Of a stretch of DNA of 7,041 bases, positions 1-6,440 are shown one piece after another. The stretch covers positions 1-7,041 of the forward strand of contig CAILKC010000156.1 of NCBI GenBank assembly GCA_903834675.1, in the 5' to 3' direction. The translations under genes and the position numbers were made by a program. How positions within the stretch are numbered: the first letter of the stretch is position 1; every line of letters begins with the position of its first letter. The stretch is from an uncultured Victivallales bacterium. Its GTDB lineage: Bacteria; Verrucomicrobiota; Lentisphaeria; Oligosphaerales; JAFGRS01. The notes under the pieces are model-generated. The model searched no databases. It saw nothing but the letters and a program-made list of their open reading frames with translations, and was not told the DNA's origin.

Positions 1-1
1 C

Positions 2-1003
2 ACGGCCACCGCAAAAGGCGCCGCCTATCTCGCCCAGGCTACCATGAGCCTGCCTCTGCGCCTCTGGACCTATGCGGAAGGCGTCGTCGCCGGGCACACC
101 GACGAGCCGCGCCTGTTTATCGCTACCGTCATCCAGGAAGTTGGGCGCGGAGCCATCAATGCCGATGTGCTGCTCTGGGTCTACCGGAATGGCGGCGAAG
201 CGCGACGTCTCCTGGCCAGCCCACCCCTGCTCTTCAAGACCCTGCAACGGCCTGTCCGCGGCTCGTTCATCAAGGCTCGTAAAGATCTGCATAAGCTGCT
301 GATGGATGATCCGGCTTTCCAACGCCTGATCATGCGCGATGGCGAGCCGGATGCGATCATGAGCCTGGTGCGGGCTGCTCGCCACGCGCAGTTGCTCGAC
401 TCGGGTGAGCGCCAGAGCCTGCTGGTGAAGATTGTGCGCGTCTTTCCTGAAGCGAAAAGCCTGGTCGAGGACCGCCGCCAGCAACCCACTCGCAAAGCGG
501 TGGGGAAGATCACCTCCGTGCGGAGTTTCGAACGCCGTCGGCGCGAACTCGAGCAGATCGTCAACGCCGAAATCCCGGCCAACTCACGGGCTATTGCCCA
601 TGCCCGGAGCTACGGCGACCTGCGGGAGAATGCGGAGTTCAAAGCCGCCAAGGAGCGGCAGGCGTATCTCTCTGCCCGCCGCGGCGAACTGGAAGACGAT
701 CTGCATGAGGTCAAAGCCACCGACTTCCGCGACGTGGTGGTCAACGCCACGGTCATCCCGGGCTGCACCGCCACGCTGCGCTACGCCGACGAGCACACGG
801 AGCAGGTCCACGTCCTGGGCTTGTGGGACAGCATTCCCGAAAAGCGCCTGGTCTCCTACGATACCCCCTTCGGCCGTGCTCTGCTGACCGCACAGGTGGG
901 CGATACGCTCGAACTGCCCGCCGGTGACTCGGTTCGCCTGGAGGCCGTAAGCCCCCTGAGCGCCGAACTCCTGACCTGGTTGCGAGACCCTGACGCGGAG
1001 TGA
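2..1003 (+). CDS. greA: Long GreA-type transcription elongation/transcript-cleavage factor, 5'-truncated by window edge
   Basis: Gre factors enter the RNA polymerase secondary channel and stimulate cleavage of backtracked RNA. Counting from the ATG at 44, the C-terminal half is a full Gre module. An antiparallel coiled coil covers about residues 156-225 and carries the hallmark GDLRENAEFKAAKERQ at 191-206; D192 and E195 match the two acidic tip residues that E. coli GreA needs for cleavage. An FKBP-like domain follows (about 229-305, with SYDTPFGRALL). Residues 1-150 are a leucine- and arginine-rich helical segment absent from the ordinary GreA of about 158 residues. The frame stays open to base 2, the ATG at 44 lacks a clear ribosome binding site, and the text upstream of it reads as protein, so the true start probably lies outside the window. 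Chlamydial GreA (about 700 residues) has a comparable extension. The Gre assignment is firm; the role of the extension is unknown. Confidence 0.9.
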   Translation, partial: TATAKGAAYLAQATMSLPLRLWTYAEGVVAGHTDEPRLFIATVIQEVGRGAINADVLLWVYRNGGEARRLLASPPLLFKTLQRPVRGSFIKARKDLHKLLMDDPAFQRLIMRDGEPDAIMSLVRAARHAQLLDSGERQSLLVKIVRVFPEAKSLVEDRRQQPTRKAVGKITSVRSFERRRRELEQIVNAEIPANSRAIAHARSYGDLRENAEFKAAKERQAYLSARRGELEDDLHEVKATDFRDVVVNATVIPGCTATLRYADEHTEQVHVLGLWDSIPEKRLVSYDTPFGRALLTAQVGDTLELPAGDSVRLEAVSPLSAELLTWLRDPDAE

Positions 1004-1029
1004 GCTGGCAGGCGGACTCGTCGCGCCAA

Positions 1030-1056
1030 CGACGCCCGGCGCGGCGCCGGGCGTCG
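1030..1056 (+). terminator. Perfect GC-rich hairpin after greA, probable terminator without U-tract
   Basis: Bases 1030-1041 are perfectly complementary to 1045-1056, giving a 12-bp stem with a 3-base loop, 27 bases after the greA-like stop codon. No T-run follows, so it is not a classical intrinsic terminator. Its position between two genes and its strength suggest 3'-end formation or mRNA stabilisation. The stem is symmetric and would also form on the other strand. Confidence 0.5.
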
Positions 1057-1083
1057 GCGAACGGCTGAGTGCAGTTGCTCGGG

Positions 1084-1111
1084 TTGACCTGGCGCGTTGT
1101 CGCGCTAAGGT
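1084..1111 (+). promoter_or_regulatory. Candidate sigma70-type promoter for rpmA
   Basis: TTGACC (1084-1089) matches the -35 consensus at five of six bases. It is followed after 16 bases by TAAGGT (1106-1111), a poor -10 match (three of six). Transcription would begin near 1118, leaving a leader of about 80 bases before rpmA. The good -35 box and the location just past the greA hairpin support it; the weak -10 box limits confidence. Confidence 0.4.
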
Positions 1112-1187
1112 ACGGGCTTCGGGGCGTGCGTTCGCATGGGTTAAACTGTGTGTCCGCGTCGATTCACGGGCGACATATACGAATGAC

Positions 1188-1192
1188 GGAGG
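1188..1192 (+). promoter_or_regulatory. Ribosome binding site of rpmA
   Basis: GGAGG lies 6 bases upstream of the ATG at 1199. It fixes the rpmA start and shows that this genome uses Shine-Dalgarno initiation. Confidence 0.8.
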
Positions 1193-1198
1193 TCGGTC

Positions 1199-1453
1199 AT
1201 GGCGCATAAAAAGGGTCAGGCTTCGAGCCGCAACGGGCGCGACAGCAATCCGAAATACCGCGGGGTAAAGGTGTATGGCAGTCAGGTCGTGACTGCCGGC
1301 AGCATCCTGGTGCGCCAGTGCGGCACCGTGTTTCGCCCCGGTCTGAACGTGGGTTGCGGGCGTGACTTCACCCTGTTTGCCACCAAAGCCGGCGTGGTGT
1401 CCTATGCGACCGGTTGCAGCCGGAAGGTGCACGTCACCCCCGTCGAAGCCTGA
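1199..1453 (+). CDS. rpmA: 50S ribosomal protein bL27
   Basis: bL27 is a bacterial large-subunit ribosomal protein whose flexible N-terminus reaches the peptidyl-transferase centre and contacts tRNA. The 84-residue product has the family's usual length (E. coli 85). Its N-terminus begins MAHKKG, followed by the conserved SSRNGRDS (9-16), [12 protein letters not shown] (32-43) and [12 protein letters not shown] (50-61). The protein starts directly with MAHKK and lacks the short cleaved leader seen in Firmicutes. The start is fixed by a GGAGG six bases upstream. The gene appears to be a single-gene transcription unit: a candidate promoter precedes it and an intrinsic terminator follows 27 bases after the stop. 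The common rplU-rpmA-obg cluster is not present; upstream is the greA-like gene and downstream a glycosidase. Confidence 0.97.
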   Translation: MAHKKGQASSRNGRDSNPKYRGVKVYGSQVVTAGSILVRQCGTVFRPGLNVGCGRDFTLFATKAGVVSYATGCSRKVHVTPVEA

Positions 1454-1480
1454 AGCGAACCGCGGTTCCGCCAGATCAGG

Positions 1481-1519
1481 GCCGGTCCGGGCCAACCCCC
1501 GGGCCGGTTTTGTCGTTTT
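1481..1519 (+). terminator. Intrinsic (rho-independent) terminator of rpmA
   Basis: A 10-bp GC-rich stem (1482-1491 with 1498-1507, one G-T wobble) encloses a 6-base loop. It is followed at once by the T-rich stretch TTTTGTCGTTTT (1508-1519). It sits 27 bases after the rpmA stop codon and only 35 bases before the next start codon. Confidence 0.85.
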
Positions 1520-1539
1520 CAGCGGCGCGGTGTAAGGTC

Positions 1540-1545
1540 AGGAGG
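1540..1545 (+). promoter_or_regulatory. Ribosome binding site deciding the GH116 start
   Basis: AGGAGG is a full anti-16S match. It lies 9 bases before the ATG at 1555 but only 3 bases before the in-frame ATG at 1549, so 1555 is preferred. It also argues against any start further upstream, which would run back through the rpmA terminator and into rpmA. Confidence 0.75.
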
Positions 1546-1554
1546 TTGATGACC

Positions 1555-4095
1555 ATGGGGTTCACGAATCCGCGCTGGCCCGTGCTCCGGTCCTACGACG
1601 CGGACCATTTGCGCTGCATCGCCATGCCCTTGGGAGGCATCGGCACCGGCACCGTGTCGCTGGGCGGACGCGGCAACCTGCGGGATTGGGAGATCCACAA
1701 CCGACCAGCCAAGGGTGGCGCTGCCGAGAACTCTGCTCTGCAAGATTACGGCGCCTCAGCCTTGTTCGCGCTCTACTGCCGGAAGGAGGGCGGGGAGCCT
1801 GTAGCCCGTGCCCTGGAGGGCGTGCTGGCACCTCCCTATGAGGGCGCTCACGGAGCGACCGCCGGCTTCCATGGCGTGCCGCGCTTCCGCGGCTGTTCCT
1901 TCCACGCGGCCTATCCGCTGGCACAAGTCTGCCTGTGGGACAAGGCGGTCCCGTTGCGGGTGCGCCTGGAAGCCTTCAACCCGCTGGTGCCGGCGGACGC
2001 GGACGCCAGCGGCGTCCCCATTGCGGTGCTGCGCTATGTGCTCAGCAATCCCACGGGCCAGGTCGTGCATGCCACCGTCTGCGGTTCCCTGGCCAACCAG
2101 GCGGGAACGGAGAAACGCCGCAATGTCTTCCGGCAGAGCGGTACGGTGCTGGGGCTGTTCATGACCACCGAAGAGGCCGACCCGCTGGCCCGGGAAACGG
2201 GCTCCATGGCCATCGTCACAAGCGCCGCCGATACCTCCTTCAAGACGCGCTGGCCGGACGAGAGTTGGCGTCGGCCGCTGCTGCACCTCTGGGACGACCT
2301 CTGCGCCGACGGCCGGCTGGATGACGCTCCGCAACCTGTCGCCGCGGCCTCGGCCTGCGGTTCACTTGCCGCCAGCGTCCGCCTGGAACCCGGCGCCACC
2401 GCGGCGCTGACCTTTGCCATTACCTGGCACTTCCCCAACCGCTACAACTGGGCGCCGACGTCGCAGGACTGCGGCTGCGGCAAGACCTGTCCGGCCCCCG
2501 CCGATCGGATCGGAAACTACTACACGGAGCACTACGAGGATGCCTGGGATGTCGCCGTGCGCACCCTGCCGGCCCTGCCTGAGCTGGAAGCCCGCACGCT
2601 CTCGTTCGTTCGGGCTTTTTGCGCCTCCGACCTGCCGCCGGTGGTGAAGGAAGCGGCCCTGTTCAATCTCAGCACCCTGCGCACCGAGACCTGTTTTCGT
2701 ACCCCTGACGGTAACCTCTATGGCTGGGAAGGCTGTTCTGACGGTGGCGGTTGCTGCAGCGGCAGTTGCACGCACGTGTGGAATTACGAGACCGCCACCC
2801 CGTTTCTCTTCGGTGACCTCGCCCGCCGCATGCGCGACGTCGAGTTTCTCCACTCGACCCACCCCGAGACCGGCTGCATGAGCTTCCGCGTGCAGTTGCC
2901 CCTGGAGCGCGAGAGAGGCGAGGGCAAGGCGGCGGCGGACGGCCAGATGGGCTGCCTGCTCAAGATGCAGCGCGAATGGCGGCTCTCGGGCGATAGCGAA
3001 TGGCTGCGGCGCCTCTGGCCGCGCATCCGCAAAGCCCTGGAGTTCTGTTGGCTCCCGGGCGGCTGGGATGCCGATCAGGATGGGGTCATGGAAGGCTGCC
3101 AGCATAACACCATGGACGTCGAGTACTTCGGTCCGAACCCGCAGATGCAGGCCTGGTATCTCGGGGCACTGCGGGCGGCCGAGGACATGGCCAATGCCCT
3201 CGGTGACGCGGAGTTCGCACAGCTCTGCCGGCGCCGGTTCGAGCAGGGAAGCCGGTGGATGGATGAGCATCTGTTCAACGGCGAGTATTACGAGCATCAG
3301 GTCATGCCGCCGACCGCACCCGAGTCCATCCTGCCGCAGACCCGCCTCAATATGGGGGCCACCGACCTGCGCCAGCCGGACCTGCAGTTGGGCCCCGGCT
3401 GCCTGGTGGACCAGCTCGTCGGCCAATACCTGGCCCACGTCTGCGGCCTGGGCTACCTGGTTGCCCCGGAGAACGTTCGCGCCACTCTGGCTGCCATCAT
3501 GCGCTACAACTTCAAGACCCTGTACGGCCACTTCAACCACATGCGGACGTACGCCTTGAACGACGAGAGAGCCCTGCTGATGGCGAGCTATCCGCGCGGC
3601 GGCAGGCCGCCATCCCCTTTCCCCTACTTCAGCGAGGTGATGACGGGCTTCGAGTACTGTGCGGCGGTACACATGCTCTACGAAGGACTGCGCGCGGATG
3701 GTCTGCGAGCCATCGCTGCCATCCGGGCCCGCTACGACGGGGCGCGCCGCAACCCCTTCGACGAGGCCGAGTGCGGTCACCACTATGCCCGTGCCATGGC
3801 GGCCTGGTCGGCGGGCCTCGCCCTGACCGGCTTCGCCTACGATGCCGTCAACGCCTCTATGAGCCTGGCCCCGCAGGTCGGACGCTGGTTCTGGTCCAAC
3901 GGCTATGCCTGGGGTACCTGCCGGATCAGCGGCCGGGCCGGACGTCAGCGCGTCGGTCTCACGGTAGTGCATGGCGCCGTGAGGTTGAAGCGTTTCGCCC
4001 TGGGGGATTCGGCCATGAAAAGCTGGCCTACGCCCATCACCATCACGGCTGGACAGACCAAGGCCTTCTACCCCTTGGAACGCTTTTCACCTTAG
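1555..4095 (+). CDS. GH116 family (GBA2-type / DUF608) beta-glucosidase-like glycoside hydrolase
   Basis: GH116 enzymes are retaining beta-glycosidases that cleave beta-glucosides or beta-xylosides; the animal member GBA2 hydrolyses glucosylceramide. The 846-residue product has the expected two parts. The N-terminal beta-sandwich domain begins with the signature MPLGGIGTGTVSLGGRG (24-40) and LRDWEIHNRP. An (alpha/alpha)6 catalytic domain runs from about 340 to the end. HNTMDVEYFGPNP (517-529) places the acid/base at D521, and GWEGC (390-394) places the likely nucleophile at E392. Their spacing of 129 residues is close to that in the archaeal member SSO1353 (E335/D462). Other family blocks are MTGFEY (696-701), ECGHHYARAMA (739-749) and WSNGYAWGTC (780-789). 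Cysteine clusters at 306-312 and 394-405 are notable. No signal peptide or membrane segment is visible, so it is probably cytosolic. The substrate cannot be read from sequence. ATG 1549 or TTG 1546 are less likely starts. Confidence 0.93.
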   Translation: MGFTNPRWPVLRSYDADHLRCIAMPLGGIGTGTVSLGGRGNLRDWEIHNRPAKGGAAENSALQDYGASALFALYCRKEGGEPVARALEGVLAPPYEGAHGATAGFHGVPRFRGCSFHAAYPLAQVCLWDKAVPLRVRLEAFNPLVPADADASGVPIAVLRYVLSNPTGQVVHATVCGSLANQAGTEKRRNVFRQSGTVLGLFMTTEEADPLARETGSMAIVTSAADTSFKTRWPDESWRRPLLHLWDDLCADGRLDDAPQPVAAASACGSLAASVRLEPGATAALTFAITWHFPNRYNWAPTSQDCGCGKTCPAPADRIGNYYTEHYEDAWDVAVRTLPALPELEARTLSFVRAFCASDLPPVVKEAALFNLSTLRTETCFRTPDGNLYGWEGCSDGGGCCSGSCTHVWNYETATPFLFGDLARRMRDVEFLHSTHPETGCMSFRVQLPLERERGEGKAAADGQMGCLLKMQREWRLSGDSEWLRRLWPRIRKALEFCWLPGGWDADQDGVMEGCQHNTMDVEYFGPNPQMQAWYLGALRAAEDMANALGDAEFAQLCRRRFEQGSRWMDEHLFNGEYYEHQVMPPTAPESILPQTRLNMGATDLRQPDLQLGPGCLVDQLVGQYLAHVCGLGYLVAPENVRATLAAIMRYNFKTLYGHFNHMRTYALNDERALLMASYPRGGRPPSPFPYFSEVMTGFEYCAAVHMLYEGLRADGLRAIAAIRARYDGARRNPFDEAECGHHYARAMAAWSAGLALTGFAYDAVNASMSLAPQVGRWFWSNGYAWGTCRISGRAGRQRVGLTVVHGAVRLKRFALGDSAMKSWPTPITITAGQTKAFYPLERFSP

Positions 4096-5646
4096 GCGGT
4101 CGAGGAGGTCGCAGGCCTCCTTGTGCAAGCCGCTGCCGACGCGGATCTGGTCGCCGAACTCCAGGTGCTGGTCACCGGCGGAGGTGTAGGCTGGCCAGGT
4201 GGGCAAGTCGGCGCCGTTGGGGTCGCCGCTGCGGGCAAAGCGCACCCAGGCGGCGCTCATGGCGGCGGAGAGTTGTCGGTCGACGCGGCCGTGCAGGGGC
4301 CGCAGGTTGCCGAAGACATAGGCGATCTCGCTGCCGTGCGTGGCCCCCATACCCAGCAGGCCGGCCCCTGGCGGCACCCGGGTGAAGTGGTAGAGGTAGG
4401 CCTTCGACTGGCAAGCGGCCATGCACCTGGCCAGAAAGCGCGCTGGGGCCACGAAGGCCGTAACCGTGGTCAGACGGCTGAATGCCGCCTTGACCGAGGC
4501 GTCATCGGGGCAGGGGAAGAGACGCAGTATCTCCTCGGCTTCCGTCCCGAACCGGCTGCGGATCATGCTCTCGTAGCCGACGACCCGGCGCACCGGTATC
4601 TGCGCCAGGAACAGGGTGCCCTCGTCGGCCGTGGTGCCCAGCAGGAAGGGCACGTCGTGCTGCCGACCGGCCGCAAAGAGCCGATCCGGGTCGTCCGGGA
4701 TGGCCCAACCATCGACCACGGGGCCGAAGGTGATGCCTTTGCCGTAAAGCCCCTGGGCTGGGTCGGAGGCGGTCAACAGGCGCTCCGCACTGACGGCCCG
4801 AAGGGCGAGCAGAACCCCCGGCTCGCGGTCGCATCCCAGGGTGCGGGCGATGCCGACCCCGACCGCTTCGGCAGGCTCGAGATGGTTGCGGGGTTCGCGC
4901 AGATGGGCATTGCGGCCCTGGGCGCCGCCACTTTCTGCAATCGCTCGTTGGAAGAGCCCCTTGGCGAGTGGCGAAACCATGAGCCGACAGAGGCTCAGCG
5001 CCCCGGCTGACTCGCCGAAGACCGTGACACAGCCCGGATCGCCGCCAAAGGCCGCGATGTTGTCACGCACCCACTGCAACGCCGCGATCTGGTCGAGCAT
5101 CCCGTAATTGCCCGAGACGTCGTGCGGGGATTCCTTCGAGAGCAGCGGATGCGCCAGGTAGCCGAAAGGCCCCAGCCGGTAATTGAGGGTGACGAGCACT
5201 ACGCCCTGCCGCGCCAGGACGGCGCCATCGTAGGTCGCCGCAGCGCCAGATCCCGTCGTGCAGCCGCCGCCGTGGATCCAGACCATCACGGGCAGCTTCA
5301 CCGTTGCCGTCGGCGCCGCGGTCCAGACGTTCAGGTACAGGCAGTCCTCGCTCTGGCGCTCGCCGCCCGGCGCTCCGATGATGGACTTGGGCTGGGGGCA
5401 CCAGGGTCCGAACTCGGCGCAGGCGCGCACGCCCTCCCACGGCGCCACGGGCTGTGGCGGTCGCCAGCGCAGGTCTCCGATCGGCGGTGCGGCAAAGGGA
5501 ACGCCCTTGTAGACGCGAACCTCGCCGACGGTCAACCCGGTCACGAGCCCGGCGGCGAGCTTGACGGGCTCGTTCAGCCCCGCCAACAGTGGGTGAACTG
5601 CCGAGACCACAACAAGGGCCAGCAAAGCGCTGACAGGCTTGGCCAT
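4087..5646 (-). CDS. Secreted type-B carboxylesterase (alpha/beta hydrolase, COesterase family)
   Basis: Type-B carboxylesterases hydrolyse carboxylic esters with a Ser-Glu-His triad. The 519-residue length is typical of bacterial members. A signal peptide is visible (K3, hydrophobic core about 6-17, likely cut near LLA-G at 22/23), with no lipobox cysteine, so the enzyme should be periplasmic or secreted. Family blocks follow in order: VRVYKGVPFAAPPIGDLRW (43-61), EDCLYLNVW (100-108), oxyanion-hole HGGG (125-128), NYRLGPFGYL (155-164), GNYGMLDQIAALQWV (179-193), nucleophile elbow GESAG with S213, ADEGTLF with E342 as likely acid, and THGSEIAYVFGN with H437. The triad is therefore complete. 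The start ATG (5646-5644) has AGGAG six bases upstream on the minus strand. Its 3' end overlaps the GH116 gene by 9 bases, tail to tail. The substrate is unknown; it could deacylate plant or microbial glycoconjugates, but that is only suggested by the neighbouring glycosidase. Confidence 0.95.
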   Translation of the reverse strand: MAKPVSALLALVVVSAVHPLLAGLNEPVKLAAGLVTGLTVGEVRVYKGVPFAAPPIGDLRWRPPQPVAPWEGVRACAEFGPWCPQPKSIIGAPGGERQSEDCLYLNVWTAAPTATVKLPVMVWIHGGGCTTGSGAAATYDGAVLARQGVVLVTLNYRLGPFGYLAHPLLSKESPHDVSGNYGMLDQIAALQWVRDNIAAFGGDPGCVTVFGESAGALSLCRLMVSPLAKGLFQRAIAESGGAQGRNAHLREPRNHLEPAEAVGVGIARTLGCDREPGVLLALRAVSAERLLTASDPAQGLYGKGITFGPVVDGWAIPDDPDRLFAAGRQHDVPFLLGTTADEGTLFLAQIPVRRVVGYESMIRSRFGTEAEEILRLFPCPDDASVKAAFSRLTTVTAFVAPARFLARCMAACQSKAYLYHFTRVPPGAGLLGMGATHGSEIAYVFGNLRPLHGRVDRQLSAAMSAAWVRFARSGDPNGADLPTWPAYTSAGDQHLEFGDQIRVGSGLHKEACDLLDRLR

Positions 5647-5652
5647 GGGGGG

Positions 5653-5657
5653 CTCCT
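5653..5657 (-). promoter_or_regulatory. Ribosome binding site of the carboxylesterase
   Basis: AGGAG on the minus strand lies six bases upstream of the ATG at 5646-5644 and supports that start. Confidence 0.7.
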
Positions 5658-5709
5658 AAGAAACACGGACAATCTACGGAGGCTCAGACTTCCTTGCCTG
5701 GCGGAAGAT

Positions 5710-6240
5710 AAGATGATACCATTTTCCGTCTGTGCGACCGGGTTACCGGCGAGTTCGTAGATCAGCATCAGGTCCATTCAGGGGTAGGTCATTTCCGCCT
5801 CGTTGAGTTGCTCGAAAAGTCGTTGAAGTCGTCTGTCGGTTGCCGGGCGGGATGATCGGTGGATGCGTACGCGAAGGATGTGCCGGTCGGGCTCGGGGAG
5901 GATGTCGGCGGCGGTGCGAAAGAGATCCTGGAGGATGGCCCTGGCGGCCGGCTGGTCGGTGAGGGGGTCGAGCAGCATCGCTACCATGGCGGTCTCGGCG
6001 CGATAGGCGATCATGCGTACGGCGTCGAGGAGTTGCCGGCGCGTGGGTGCCAGGCGCTGGAACTTCTGCTCTTCGGGAAGCTGCTCCCAGCGGACGTAGT
6101 GCTCAGAGGCGCGCAGCGCTTCGCCCAACTCCCCGGTCTGATTCTCGAACTGTTTGGATCTCCTCGAGCAGTGCGGCCTTGCGCCGCTGCCAGGCGTCGA
6201 AGCGACCGGCGTTCATCTTGCGCCATTTCCTGAGGCCAGG
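5710..6240 (-). pseudogene. Decayed C-terminal fragment of a putative transposase
   Basis: Read on the minus strand, coding-like text starts near 6240 (RKWRKMNAGRFDAWQRRK, then ALLEEIQ) and stays in one frame to 6154. One extra base in the TTT run at 6153-6155 shifts the frame. From 6152 it continues as QFENQTGELGEAL, WEQLPEEQKFQRLAP, LDAVRMIAYRAETAM, RTAADILPEPDRHILRVRIH, and LFEQLNEAEMTYP. A TGA at 5780-5778 then interrupts, and the same frame goes on as MDLMLIYELAGNP. From memory, MIAYRAETA and LNxxExxYPGxxLRLxYEL are conserved in the C-terminal part of a family annotated only as putative transposase in planctomycetes and relatives; I cannot name its IS family. The TGA stands where that family has glycine, one base change from GGA. 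No DDE or other catalytic domain is left. A shorter intact reading (TTG 6128 to TGA 5778, 116 residues) exists but begins mid-domain without a ribosome binding site. Two lesions plus missing N-terminus make it a pseudogene. Confidence 0.6.
5713..5718 (-). promoter_or_regulatory. Weak candidate -10 box for the carboxylesterase
   Basis: TATCAT on the minus strand matches the TATAAT consensus at five of six bases and lies about 66 bases upstream of the esterase start. No convincing -35 box is seen at the proper distance. It falls inside the decayed 3' end of the transposase relic, so the esterase promoter may have formed in relic sequence. Confidence 0.25.
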
Positions 6241-6440
6241 TCCCTGAGCCGATCCCAAGCGCCAGGACAACGCCTGGTGGCGTCACTACGAACGCCATCC
6301 CACCCCCCTGTAGCCCACAGGGTTGCTCGGGGGCTGCCTGCCCGCTGGCAAGTATGGCGGCGGACTCTACCGCCGCAGCACGCCGCCGGTCGAGTTCAAG
6401 CTCGCGGATCTGGCAGCGGAAGCAACGACCGTCCGCAGCA
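6241..6440. other. Unassigned stretch between transposase relic and nucleotidyltransferase gene
   Basis: About 200 bases with no supported gene. The minus strand carries two adjacent stops (6288-6283) in the frame of the transposase relic. Short coding-like runs occur on both strands, for example a plus-strand run of about 20 codons ending at TAG 6311-6313 and then resuming in the same frame, but neither strand gives a recognisable protein. A small hairpin is present (6306-6311 with 6317-6322). It is probably decayed mobile-element or other relic sequence. Confidence 0.4.

Noticed and set aside
584..1495. Long minus-strand open frame across greA, the intergenic region and rpmA
   Set aside because: It is a mirror of the GC-rich plus-strand genes; it crosses two intergenic structures and has no recognisable motif.
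1414..1554. In-frame upstream extension of the GH116 gene to an earlier ATG at 1414
   Set aside because: It overlaps the end of rpmA, runs through the rpmA terminator, encodes no family sequence, and the AGGAGG at 1540-1545 points to 1555.
2362..3972. 536-codon minus-strand open frame inside the GH116 gene
   Set aside because: It lies wholly antisense to a gene with a complete set of family motifs, and its composition is that of an antisense shadow.
4101..4123. 8-bp hairpin just after the GH116 stop as a terminator
   Set aside because: The stem contains a wobble, has no T-tract on either strand, and lies in the coding end of the esterase.
4123..5010. 295-codon plus-strand open frame inside the esterase gene
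   Set aside because: It is antisense to the esterase, which has a full catalytic triad and signal peptide.
5574..5777. 67-codon minus-strand ORF starting directly after the TGA at 5778
   Set aside because: Its first part is the in-frame continuation of the transposase relic, and its second part overlaps the esterase start in another frame; it is not treated as a separate gene.
6306..6322. Short inverted repeat (CCCTGT/ACAGGG) as an element end or terminator
   Set aside because: Only 6 bp with no T-run, no matching copy elsewhere in the window and no flanking target duplication.
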